This document shows, in pieces, positions 41,422-50,207 of a DNA stretch of 64,000 nt. A program made the position numbers and the translations under genes. Position 1 is the first letter of the stretch, and every line of letters begins with the position of its first letter. Below the pieces are notes generated by a model. It saw nothing but the letters and a program-made list of their open reading frames with translations, ran no database searches and was not told the origin of the DNA. This stretch comes from Lachnospiraceae bacterium (GTDB lineage: Bacteria > Bacillota > Clostridia > Lachnospirales > Lachnospiraceae), in NCBI GenBank assembly GCA_017455525.1, contig JAFTAP010000102.1, positions 1-64,000 of the forward strand. The letters run 5' to 3'.

Positions 41422-43131
41422 TTATTTGAAATGCGACACCACGAGATTTATCTCATTATTTATAAGCGGATAGCTCGCATTGTATTCATCATCTAAATCT
41501 ATGAGCATGATGCCCCTCTGATACCCGCCGTAGTGCAGCGCCATAGCGAAGAATGTATGGCTCATCCCACCCTCTAAGTACCTGTGATCCATTACATCCG
41601 CAGTCTCCGTCTCCTGATGCGCCTCATCCACTATATGAACCCCCGTGCGGTCACGATAAGCCTTAAGGTAAAGCTTTTCAGGCATCACGAACTTCTTTCC
41701 CTTCTCCTGACGTATCGGGTTCTCATAAAGGAAGATGCTCGCATTTATCACGCCTATAAGCGGAAACGCTTCCATTAGCTGTCCGAATCTGTCATCTGAT
41801 TCAGGGTCAATCTCCAGCAGTCTCTTGGTGAACCGCCCTATCGATCCATGCCTGGAATCTATGACCTTCTTCATATTGCCCGACCTTCGCTCAAGGCTTT
41901 CCGCCACGGAGCTCTTGACCCTTGCGATAAGGTTTGAAAGCTCCATCCTCGAAGTCTCGGACATCTCCTTAGCGCAATAAACCCTGTATATGCTGTCAAG
42001 CACCCTGAAGAGCCTGTCACAGTCAATATTATCCATGCTGCTCAAGTCAAATATGCCGCTCACGGAATAATCTCTTGCATTCATCGATCTACGACGGATC
42101 ACATCGCCCAGATGCGTCTCTAAAAGCCTCATGAAGAAGTCCTCTATAAGCTTCCTCTGGCAGCTTGCCTGATAATCATGCACGTCACCCGTAAAAATAA
42201 AATCGACCATTGATGATGTAAGCGTAGGTATATCAAAGACAGTACCCGCCTTTATATTCCTTCTGTGCTCGAAATTAAAGAGCTGGAAATAAGGGTCGTA
42301 CCCCGCCGACTCGCGGTTTATGAAATGGCACTTGAGTATCTTATCCTCGGCATTCTCGCCGTCTCCCATCCTCGCCGCAAGCGTGCACGCCTCGTATCCC
42401 AACGCTATATGCGATGCCGATACCGAGGCAAGCGGCGGATCCATATATGCGCTCTCGCTAAGGTCGTCAAAGCCCGTTACATAGATGTCCTTGCCTATCT
42501 TTATATCCTTCTCCCTGAGCGCCCGATACATTGTCTGAGCCTGCCTGTCATTGCTACATATTATGGCGTCCGCTCCGGGATTCATATCTATGAGCCGTCT
42601 CGCCTCATCAAGACAGTCCTCGGTATGATTCCCCCGGACTATCATGCGGTCTTCTATATGAAGCTTATGCTCCTCTGCGCACTTTTTGAATTCCGCAAGC
42701 CTCTCCTCGCCGTCACCGGAATACTCGGGACCAGCGAACATAAGTATCCTCGAACAGCCCTTGACAGTCACCAGATAGTCCATAGCCTCCCTGATACCGG
42801 TAGTATTATCATAATAAATACAGGGAATGCCTTCATGCTTATCAGACATCGTAAGCTGCGGCTTCCCGGCAGTCTCCTGCATGAAAGCTTCATAGTCCTT
42901 AGAATCAGATAAGATGGTGCTGGTAGGCATCACGACAGCGTCAATGCTCCTCTGATCCGCAAGGTGGTAAAGCACGTTCTCCTCATAGTCCGTGCCGTAT
43001 ACTCCGCCAACTATCACCAGCAGATTTATTTTCTTCTCCGACGCCGCCATCTTCGCTCCCCGGACTACTCCGTCGAAATACTCGTTGTAGAGTTCCGGAA
43101 GCAGCAGCGCCACCGTGCGCCTGATACTCAT
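41422..43131 (-). CDS. LacI-like sensor protein without HTH or output domain
   Basis: A 569-residue protein. The first 280 residues match the periplasmic-binding-protein fold of LacI regulators (starts RRTVALLLPELYNEYFDGVV; VTGFDDLSESAYMDPPLASV) but the N-terminal HTH is missing. The remaining 290 residues are helical and of unknown type. In related bacteria such proteins often end with GGDEF; no GG(D/E)EF motif is seen. It may be a cytoplasmic sugar sensor acting through a partner. Confidence 0.7.
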   Translation of the reverse strand: MSIRRTVALLLPELYNEYFDGVVRGAKMAASEKKINLLVIVGGVYGTDYEENVLYHLADQRSIDAVVMPTSTILSDSKDYEAFMQETAGKPQLTMSDKHEGIPCIYYDNTTGIREAMDYLVTVKGCSRILMFAGPEYSGDGEERLAEFKKCAEEHKLHIEDRMIVRGNHTEDCLDEARRLIDMNPGADAIICSNDRQAQTMYRALREKDIKIGKDIYVTGFDDLSESAYMDPPLASVSASHIALGYEACTLAARMGDGENAEDKILKCHFINRESAGYDPYFQLFNFEHRRNIKAGTVFDIPTLTSSMVDFIFTGDVHDYQASCQRKLIEDFFMRLLETHLGDVIRRRSMNARDYSVSGIFDLSSMDNIDCDRLFRVLDSIYRVYCAKEMSETSRMELSNLIARVKSSVAESLERRSGNMKKVIDSRHGSIGRFTKRLLEIDPESDDRFGQLMEAFPLIGVINASIFLYENPIRQEKGKKFVMPEKLYLKAYRDRTGVHIVDEAHQETETADVMDHRYLEGGMSHTFFAMALHYGGYQRGIMLIDLDDEYNASYPLINNEINLVVSHFK

Positions 43132-43164
43132 TTCATTAAATAAAACCTGTCAAACCGCCTCATC

Positions 43165-44550
43165 CTAAGCCAGCAGGAACGCCCTGTACGCCTTCGTTGC
43201 CTCGTATATATCCGCCTTGCTCGTCACCTCATACGGCGCATGCATAGAAAGCACCGCTACACCACAGTCTATCACATCCATACCGTATAACGCCATAATA
43301 TATGCGATCGTCCCGCCGCCACCCGCATCGACCTTTCCTAGCTCGCAGGTCTGATATCTGACGTTCCTCGCATCAAGTATCCCCCTTATCTCCGCCATGA
43401 ACTCCGCATTGGCATCATTAGATCCGCTCTTACCTCGAGATCCTGTGTATTTATTAAATACGACACCATGACCGAAGTATGCTGAATTCTGCTTGTCGAA
43501 AACGCTCGCATAGAGCGGGTCGTAGGAAGCAGACACATCAGACGAGAGCATCTTGGAATTCTGCAACGCTCTTCTCATGGCAAGCTCGGAATAAGCTCCC
43601 GCCGCATTCATCACCTCGGCAAGCGCATTCTCAAAAAATCTTGACCTCATGCCCGTAGCTCCTACAGAGCCTATCTCCTCCTTATCCACAAGCAGGCAAA
43701 CTCCCGTACGCTCCACGTCCTCTGTTGCAAGGAAAGCGACAAGAGAGGTATATGCACAGACTCTGTCGTCCTGACCGTAGGACAGTACCATGGACTCATC
43801 CAGGCCGAGACTCCTTGCTTTTCCTGCAGGCACGACCTCTATTTCTGCCGACATGAAGTCATTTTCCTCTATAGTATATTTTTCTTTCAGAAGCTTAAGG
43901 ATATTCTGCTTCACCGGGTCTTTTTCTTTTGACTTTATCGGGATAGAACCTACCAGCACATCAAGGCTCTCGCCCTCTACAGCTTTATTCGCTTTCTTCT
44001 CCATCTGCTCGGAAGCAAGATGTATGAGGATGTCGGTTATAGTAAATACCGGCTCGTCTTCTTCCTCGCCTATGGATACTTCTACCAGCGTACCGTCGGT
44101 CTTAGCTATCACTCCATGAAGCGCCAGAGGTATTGCGACATACTGATATTTCTTTATTCCTCCGTAGTAATGAGTGTTAAGATAAGCCATGCCTCCGTCT
44201 TCGTACAGCGGGTTCTGCTTGAGATCAAGACGCGGACTGTCGATATGCGCGCCTAATATATTCATTCCGTTTTCAAATGGCTCGTTGCCGAGGTTGAATA
44301 ATGCAACTGTCTTTCCCATGCCTACGGCATAGACCTTATCGCCGTGCTTTAAGTGCTTTCCGGATGTCACTACGTCCACAAGGTCTTTATAGCCCGCTTT
44401 TCTCGCCATTGCAACGATTTCCTTCGTACATTCTCTTTCCGTCTTGCATTTCGAGAGGAAGTCGATGTACGAATCCGTGAGCTCCGTGAGCTCCTTTCTG
44501 TCATTCTTTGAATAACCAAGCCATGCGTTGTCAGTGTTGTCGAGTCTCAT
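43165..44550 (-). CDS. M18 family aminopeptidase
   Basis: A 461-residue zinc aminopeptidase of the M18 type. Metal-binding stretches: GAHIDSPRLD, LVDKEEIGSVGATGM and HAPYEV near the C-terminus. Expected to release acidic or neutral N-terminal residues in the cytoplasm. Ends 33 bp from the sensor gene downstream. Confidence 0.9.
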   Translation of the reverse strand: MRLDNTDNAWLGYSKNDRKELTELTDSYIDFLSKCKTERECTKEIVAMARKAGYKDLVDVVTSGKHLKHGDKVYAVGMGKTVALFNLGNEPFENGMNILGAHIDSPRLDLKQNPLYEDGGMAYLNTHYYGGIKKYQYVAIPLALHGVIAKTDGTLVEVSIGEEEDEPVFTITDILIHLASEQMEKKANKAVEGESLDVLVGSIPIKSKEKDPVKQNILKLLKEKYTIEENDFMSAEIEVVPAGKARSLGLDESMVLSYGQDDRVCAYTSLVAFLATEDVERTGVCLLVDKEEIGSVGATGMRSRFFENALAEVMNAAGAYSELAMRRALQNSKMLSSDVSASYDPLYASVFDKQNSAYFGHGVVFNKYTGSRGKSGSNDANAEFMAEIRGILDARNVRYQTCELGKVDAGGGGTIAYIMALYGMDVIDCGVAVLSMHAPYEVTSKADIYEATKAYRAFLLA

Positions 44551-44613
44551 GTTATCTCCTTAATGTTAATATTTATGCCGTCCCAAACATAAAATATGTC
44601 TTGCACCTAGGCG

Positions 44614-45954
44614 TCACCCCGCAATATTCAATACCGTATACGGATCGATGTAGTCGCCCTCGTACTGGATGCGGTAGATGAGCTTGTCGGCTTCATCCCC
44701 TATCACATAAAGCGTCGTGCCGCGGTTTACCTCATTGCCCTCCTTAACGGCAGGCTGGTTCTGACAGTAATAGTTCGACACGTATCCGTTGCCGTGATCC
44801 ACGCTTACAAGATAGCCTCCCGCCTCTATGCTCTCTCCGGAATACTCTACCTTACCGGCTCCCGTAGCAACGATATGCACACCCGGCGCGGCATCAAGCG
44901 TGATCCATTTATTATCCTTATCATATTCGCTCGGCAATGCCTGTGAATCAAGCGGAAGTGCGGACGGCATATACAGCAATGCCTGCTCCTCATTCTGTGC
45001 CTGTGCCAGATTCTCCTTCTTCGAGAGCTTATCGTTAGCATCCTGAAGCTCCTGAGCCAATGCCTCTATATCGGCCTGCAAGAGTATCTTATCCTCGGAG
45101 AGCGTCGATATCTCTTCATCAAGCGACTCTATCTTCTCCTCGTACTCCTCCTTCACTGTGCTCTGATGCACTATATATGCTACTATCGCAGCTATGAGTC
45201 CGGCAAATAAGATTGTGAGCAACAATATCTTATCTGCCGTCGTGCGGATGGTCTTAACCCGCTTGGTGCTCTCCGATACGAATAAAATATTGTACTTATT
45301 GCCATGTCTTGCCCTGGACTTTTCCTTAGTCTCCGGCTCTGCCCTAATGATTTCAACCTCTTTTACTGGCTTCTTCCTGGGTTTGGTCTTACGTCCGGAC
45401 GGAAGCTCATCAACAGGGTTCTCTTCCTCTATCTCAGACACTTCTTCCGGCTCAGCTTCAGTTATTGCCAGTAAATCCCCCCTTGGCTCAGATTCATCTT
45501 TTTTCTCCGGCTTCTCATCCGATTTAGCCTCTGATGCCTCCACCAGTGCCACTTCCGGTTCTTCTTCAGCTATTTCCTTAGAGGCCGCTTCCGATTCGGT
45601 TTCCGCAACCGCTTCCTCCGATGTCCCTTCCGGTTCGGTTTCTGCAGTTGCTTCCTCTGATTTCTCCTCCGGTTCTGTTTCCGAAGTAACCCCCTCAGCT
45701 ATCTCTTCCGGCTCTATCTCAGCATCCTCAGGCTCTTCATGTGCCGCATCCTGTACAACCTCATCTTCCGGCTCCACCTCAAATGCCTCATCAGGCTCCG
45801 ACTCCGAAGGCTCCGTATGCTTTGGCTTCGACTCTATGTAGCGAAAACCCTCAAGCATTTTCGAGTCGTCTTCTCCGTTGTTCTCCCCGAACAACTGCAC
45901 GACAGGCTTCGTCTGCTTATTCTTATTATTGCGCTTCCTGTTTCTGTTACTCAT
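44614..45954 (-). CDS. Membrane protein with acidic repeats and inactive M23-like domain
   Basis: A 446-residue protein: basic N-terminus, long Glu/Pro/Ala-rich repeats (about 30-195, EEVAETEPE-like units), a membrane helix near 240, a coiled coil and a C-terminal LytM/M23-like domain (VDHGNGYVSNYY, NEVNRGTTLYVIGDE). The usual first His/Asp pair and the HLHFE motif (here LIYRIQYEG) are absent, so it is probably a non-catalytic peptidoglycan-binding or activator protein. Confidence 0.75.
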   Translation of the reverse strand: MSNRNRKRNNKNKQTKPVVQLFGENNGEDDSKMLEGFRYIESKPKHTEPSESEPDEAFEVEPEDEVVQDAAHEEPEDAEIEPEEIAEGVTSETEPEEKSEEATAETEPEGTSEEAVAETESEAASKEIAEEEPEVALVEASEAKSDEKPEKKDESEPRGDLLAITEAEPEEVSEIEEENPVDELPSGRKTKPRKKPVKEVEIIRAEPETKEKSRARHGNKYNILFVSESTKRVKTIRTTADKILLLTILFAGLIAAIVAYIVHQSTVKEEYEEKIESLDEEISTLSEDKILLQADIEALAQELQDANDKLSKKENLAQAQNEEQALLYMPSALPLDSQALPSEYDKDNKWITLDAAPGVHIVATGAGKVEYSGESIEAGGYLVSVDHGNGYVSNYYCQNQPAVKEGNEVNRGTTLYVIGDEADKLIYRIQYEGDYIDPYTVLNIAG

Positions 45955-46081
45955 AAAAACTTAGTATATCATATAATTGACTTCGTGTGAAACTTTGAAA
46001 TAATAATATATTTTGCGGTCTCTTTGCACCTTTACCAAAAATCAAAAAAGTGTAAAGTCACGCAAATTTTGTACACAATCC

Positions 46082-46110
46082 TTTACAATTACGTTTTCTT
46101 GTGATACTAT
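46082..46110 (+). promoter_or_regulatory. Promoter of cold-shock gene
   Basis: TTTACA (46082-46087), 17-bp spacer, TACTAT (46105-46110). An inverted repeat TGTAAAG/CTTTACA (46051-46087) overlaps the -35 box. The predicted leader is about 42 nt. Confidence 0.65.
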
Positions 46111-46158
46111 ACAAAAGGTCGTGCGATTCGGCCATACAATTTGTGGAGGTCAAAATCG

Positions 46159-46356
46159 ATGAAAGGTACGGTAAAGTGGTTCAACAATCAAAAGGGCTAC
46201 GGCTTTATCAATGATGAGACAGGAAAGGACGTCTTTGTGCATTATTCAGGTCTTAACATGGAGGGCTTCAAGTCTTTAGACGAAGGTCAGGCTGTTGAAT
46301 TCGATGTGGTCGAGGGTCCTAAGGGTCCGCAGGCTACAAACGTAACGAAGCTTTAA
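46159..46356 (+). CDS. Cold-shock protein (CspA family)
   Basis: A 65-residue single OB-fold protein with both RNA-binding motifs (KGYGFIN and DVFVHYSGL) and the usual start MKGTVKWFN. Binds single-stranded nucleic acid and melts RNA structures. The start at 46159 follows GGAGGT. Followed by a hairpin terminator. Confidence 0.95.
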   Translation: MKGTVKWFNNQKGYGFINDETGKDVFVHYSGLNMEGFKSLDEGQAVEFDVVEGPKGPQATNVTKL

Positions 46357-46419
46357 TTCTTAGCAATGCCACTTTTCTTATATACAACAGAATACGCATA
46401 TTGATAAGGAAACCTTCAG

Positions 46420-46454
46420 GACTTTGCATCGTATGGTGCAGAGTCTTCTTCATT
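46420..46454 (+). terminator. Terminator after cold-shock gene
   Basis: GACTTTGCA pairs with TGCAGAGTC (one G-T) around an 8-base loop, followed by TTCTTCATTT. A weak T-run but well placed. Confidence 0.55.
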
Positions 46455-46478
46455 TAAGGGAGTCTTACAGTCAGGGGC

Positions 46479-47597
46479 TTACGTAGCTCCGCCACCTGCG
46501 CTTACATAGAGCTCCTTAAACTCACCCTGCACTGTGTTGAACGCCGCTATCACATTCGGGTCGAACTGTATGCCGGCAGCCTGGTTCAAAATCGCACACG
46601 CCTGCTCATGCGTTACCGTCTGCTTATAAGAACGCTTCGAAACAAGCGCATCATAGACGTCACATACCGCCACTATGCGCGCAAGCTGCGGTATCTCAGC
46701 TCCTCTGAGCCCATCCGGATACCCTCTGCCGCACCATTGCTCATGATGCGACCTCGTCATCTGATACATATATGTGATGAACGGTGAATTAGGCAATAAA
46801 TAAGAGAACTTCTGTATAGAGTCCGCCGCATACAGCGTATGCTGCTTCATAGCGTCAAATTCATCCGGCGTATACTTCCCTTCCTTCTGTATGATGCTGT
46901 CAGGAAGTCCGATCTTCCCCATATCTATGAGCTGGCTGGACATAAGTATCAGGTTAAGGTCTGTCACGGGATACCTTGCACTTCCGTCTCTCATCATTTT
47001 CTTAAGAAGGATCTCCATATACCTTGACACCTTTTTGCAATGGCTACCCGTGAAACCGTCCTTCTTGGTAATAAGGTCTGCTATCATGCCTACTATGAAA
47101 TATTCAAGATTTCCAACCTTGCTCAAAGCCTCGGAAGCCTTGCCTTGAAGCTCATTATTATACTCCTGAAGCTGGAGATTATAGTCCTGCAGGGTCTGAT
47201 TCTGCTCGGCGATCTTAACCTTATCCTCGGCTATGCCTATATGAAGGTCTACCTTCTTCTTAAGAATTTCGGATACGAAGGGCTTCTCGACATAGTCAAC
47301 CGCCCCAAGCTGATATGCCTCCAGCTCGGTAGCCACGTCGCTGCTCCCGGATACGAATATGACCGGAATCTCCTTAAGCTTGGTATCAGCCTTCATCTTA
47401 CTGAAAAGCTCAAAACCGTTTATAGCTTTCATGTCGATATCGAGCAATACCAACGAAGGAAGCCTTGACACCTTCTTCATATAATCAAGGGCATGCCTGC
47501 CGTTCTGCTCGGTCATGACCCTGTATGAACCTTCAAGTGCCCTCTCTGCGACCAGTAGATCCGTAGGGCTGTCGTCTATCACCATCACGATATGCAT
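46479..47597 (-). CDS. Response regulator with HD-GYP domain lacking the HD histidine
   Basis: A 372-residue protein: receiver domain (IDDSPTD, LLDIDMKAING with Asp, EKPF Lys), a coiled coil, then an HD-GYP domain. HHEQWCGRGYPDGLRG and VCDVYDALVSKRSYK are normal, but the HD motif reads LIDMGKIGLPD, with Ile in place of the metal-binding His. HD-GYP proteins degrade cyclic di-GMP; this change suggests loss or alteration of activity. It overlaps the hisA gene end by 13 bases. Confidence 0.8.
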   Translation of the reverse strand: MHIVMVIDDSPTDLLVAERALEGSYRVMTEQNGRHALDYMKKVSRLPSLVLLDIDMKAINGFELFSKMKADTKLKEIPVIFVSGSSDVATELEAYQLGAVDYVEKPFVSEILKKKVDLHIGIAEDKVKIAEQNQTLQDYNLQLQEYNNELQGKASEALSKVGNLEYFIVGMIADLITKKDGFTGSHCKKVSRYMEILLKKMMRDGSARYPVTDLNLILMSSQLIDMGKIGLPDSIIQKEGKYTPDEFDAMKQHTLYAADSIQKFSYLLPNSPFITYMYQMTRSHHEQWCGRGYPDGLRGAEIPQLARIVAVCDVYDALVSKRSYKQTVTHEQACAILNQAAGIQFDPNVIAAFNTVQGEFKELYVSAGGGAT

Positions 47598-48355
47598 CTG
47601 ATTATTTCCCCTATTTCCAAGCTACCGCCAAAAATACTTAAGGCCGATCCTACAGTAACATCTATCTTATCTTTGCCTGCAAGCTTAAGCTTCTTTACAT
47701 CTTCAAGACTTGAAACCCCGCCTGCGTAAGTTACGGGTATAGGCGACTCTGCAAGCATGGGAAGCACATCATCTTCTATCCCCTGCTGCTTCCCCTCTGT
47801 ATCCACCGCATGAACGAGAAACTCCGAAGCGTACTCCGACAGGAAATCTAGCAATCCGCCTTCCAGCTTCTCATCCGTGAAGCTCTGCCATCTGTCAGTT
47901 ACAATATAATAGTCTTTCCCACGTCGCCTACAGGACAGATCAAGGCACAGCCTTTCTCTTCCCACTATACCTTTAATCCTCTTAAGAGCCACCATATCTA
48001 TGCACCCGCCGCTGAATACATAAGAGGTCACGATTACATGGCTTGCTCCGGCATCAAGGTATTCTTCGGCATTATCAGAGTTTATTCCCCCGCCTGCCAT
48101 CATACCCTGCGGATACGCCCTAAGCGCTGATAACGCCTGCGCTTTCGTCGCTTCATAATACTCAGAACCTTTATGATTGAGCATTATCACATGCCCGCCA
48201 CCAAGCCCCATCTCCTTATAAAGCCTTGCATAATATGTGGCGTCCTTGTCCGAAACATAATTATCGTGAGCCTCATCGTCCTTATCCCTAAGGCTTGAGC
48301 CCACTATCTGCTTGACCTTCCCATTATGGATATCTATACAGGGACGAAATCTCAT
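47585..48355 (-). CDS. hisA: HisA-type isomerase, eukaryotic-like form
   Basis: A 256-residue TIM-barrel enzyme of histidine synthesis (ProFAR isomerase). It resembles the yeast HIS6 type more than bacterial HisA: FRPCIDIHNGKVKQIVG at the start, AGGGINSDNAEEYL, LCLDLSCRRRGKDYYIVTDR, and FLVHAVDTEGKQQGI. No other his genes are adjacent, so it works with genes elsewhere. The start at 48355 follows GAGGAAG. The gene overlaps the HD-GYP gene. Confidence 0.85.
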   Translation of the reverse strand: MRFRPCIDIHNGKVKQIVGSSLRDKDDEAHDNYVSDKDATYYARLYKEMGLGGGHVIMLNHKGSEYYEATKAQALSALRAYPQGMMAGGGINSDNAEEYLDAGASHVIVTSYVFSGGCIDMVALKRIKGIVGRERLCLDLSCRRRGKDYYIVTDRWQSFTDEKLEGGLLDFLSEYASEFLVHAVDTEGKQQGIEDDVLPMLAESPIPVTYAGGVSSLEDVKKLKLAGKDKIDVTVGSALSIFGGSLEIGEIIRCIS

Positions 48356-48422
48356 GGTGCTTCCTCTTATACATGCCCACTTATCATGTAATTGCATCTG
48401 AAATAAATAAGCACCAAGCCCG

Positions 48423-49184
48423 CTATACCGTACCTACGACATCGCTCATGGAGTACATCCCCGGAGACTTGCCTTTCATATAGACCGCTGCCTGCACGGC
48501 TCCCTTTGCGAATACCGCCTTGCTATAAGCTCTGTGAGAGAAGGTGATAACCTCGTCCTCCCCTGCGAATATCACGTCATGATCGCCCGGTATAGTGCCA
48601 CCCCGCACAGCAGATATTCCTATCTCGTCATGCGGTCTCGCTTCCGACCTCTGCGACCTGTCATAGACATATTTATACTTATTATCCGCTCCCGCATTCA
48701 CGGAATCCGCAAGATAAAGCGCCGTCCCTGATGGAGCGTCCTTCTTTAAGTTATGATGCTTCTCGACTATCTCGACATCAAAGCCCGCAGGAGCAAGCTG
48801 CTTCACAGCTTCTGTCAGAAGCTTCGCCAGAACATTCACTCCAAGCGACATATTAGCCGAGCGAAGAATAGGAACCTCATTAGACGAATCTTCTATCGCC
48901 TTCTTCTGCTCATCGGTGTACCCCGTAGTACAGAGAATAAGTGGAGTCTTAGTCTTCCTTCCATAATCAAGCAACCCATCAAGCACAGCCGGTGCGGAAA
49001 AATCTATCACCGCATCTGCTTCTTCCGTGCACTCCGATATATCACCATAGACAGGATAATCATTCTCTATACCCTTATACTTATCTATGCCGGCAACTAT
49101 CTCCGCACCCTCGGTTTCTTTAACTATGCGGGTGATAGTCTGTCCCATGTGCCCATTGCACCCGCTCATGATGATTCTAACCAT
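48423..49184 (-). CDS. dapB: Dihydrodipicolinate reductase
   Basis: A 253-residue DapB, reducing dihydrodipicolinate (or its hydroxy precursor) with NAD(P)H in lysine and meso-DAP synthesis. GCNGHMGQT is the nucleotide-binding loop; EKHHNLKKDAPSGTAL holds catalytic His and Lys. The start at 49184 (MVRIIMSG) follows AAAGGG. It lies 65 bp downstream of dapA in the same direction. Confidence 0.93.
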   Translation of the reverse strand: MVRIIMSGCNGHMGQTITRIVKETEGAEIVAGIDKYKGIENDYPVYGDISECTEEADAVIDFSAPAVLDGLLDYGRKTKTPLILCTTGYTDEQKKAIEDSSNEVPILRSANMSLGVNVLAKLLTEAVKQLAPAGFDVEIVEKHHNLKKDAPSGTALYLADSVNAGADNKYKYVYDRSQRSEARPHDEIGISAVRGGTIPGDHDVIFAGEDEVITFSHRAYSKAVFAKGAVQAAVYMKGKSPGMYSMSDVVGTV

Positions 49185-49249
49185 GTAAAAATCCCTTTCC
49201 CAATCGTAGGTATATATCACATCCCACAGACCGGCTGGTCTAAAAAAAT

Positions 49250-50137
49250 CTATTGTATCAATCCGAAATCTTTCATTGAACGTTTCAGCCTCTCGAGATT
49301 CTCCGGCTCCATAGGCGACAGCGGCCTTCTCATAGGTCCCGCATTCATTCCCATAATGTTCATGGCATGCTTCACCGGGATAGGATTCACCTCACAGAAG
49401 AGCGCATCGACGAGGTCCAGAACCTTAAGCTGCATACGCCTTGCCTCCGCCATATCGCCGTTAAGGTAATTCAGGCACAGGTTATGCATATAGCTCGGCG
49501 CGATATTCGCAACAACCGATATGACTCCTATGCCTCCAAGCGACATAACAGGCACGACCTCGTTGTCATTTCCTGAATATAGCTCTATATTGCCATCAGT
49601 AAGAGCCATTATTTTCGCAACCTGACCTATGTCACCCGATGCTTCCTTCACACCGACTATATTAGGCACGTTCTTTACAAGCTGCGCCACAGTCTCAGGA
49701 TTTATATTAAGTCCCGTCCTGCTCTTTACGCTATATAAGATGATGGGCAGATGCACGGAATTGGCTATTATCGTATAATGATCAATGAGTCCGTGCTGAG
49801 TCGCCTTGTTGTAATAAGGAGTAACTATAAGCAATCCGTCAGCACCTATCTTCTCCGCCTCCTGGGAAAGATATACCGCCGTATCGGTGCAGTTGCTTCC
49901 CGTACCTGCAACCACAGGCACTCTGTGATTAACGTGCTTCACGCAGAAATCTATTACGCGAAGATGCTCCTCCTCCGACAGGCAAGCAGATTCTCCGGTC
50001 GTGCCGCACACTATGATGGAATCAGTGCCGTTATTTATCTGGAAATCTATCTGCCTCCCGAACTCCTCGTAGTTAACCTCTCCGTCTGCCTTGAACGGCG
50101 TGACTATCGCCACTCCCGAACCCTTGAATATAGCCAT
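49250..50137 (-). CDS. dapA: Dihydrodipicolinate synthase
   Basis: A 295-residue DapA (Schiff-base aldolase of lysine synthesis): GTTGESACLS near residue 46, catalytic Tyr in VTPYYNKA, Lys in IVGVKEASGD, and the C-terminal helical domain. Condenses pyruvate with aspartate semialdehyde. Forms an operon with dapB. Confidence 0.93.
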   Translation of the reverse strand: MAIFKGSGVAIVTPFKADGEVNYEEFGRQIDFQINNGTDSIIVCGTTGESACLSEEEHLRVIDFCVKHVNHRVPVVAGTGSNCTDTAVYLSQEAEKIGADGLLIVTPYYNKATQHGLIDHYTIIANSVHLPIILYSVKSRTGLNINPETVAQLVKNVPNIVGVKEASGDIGQVAKIMALTDGNIELYSGNDNEVVPVMSLGGIGVISVVANIAPSYMHNLCLNYLNGDMAEARRMQLKVLDLVDALFCEVNPIPVKHAMNIMGMNAGPMRRPLSPMEPENLERLKRSMKDFGLIQ

Positions 50138-50207
50138 ATCGCCCTCCTCTAACTATAAAAAATAAAAACTAAAAAGAATTTTATCACAAACATGGTTGTC
50201 GTATCAA

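Noticed and set aside
42265..42912. Plus-strand ORF of 215 codons
   Set aside because: Antisense to the LacI-like sensor, which has a clear family pattern.
45194..45841. Plus-strand Ser-rich ORF of 215 codons
   Set aside because: Antisense of the Glu-rich repeats in the M23-like protein; no start signal.
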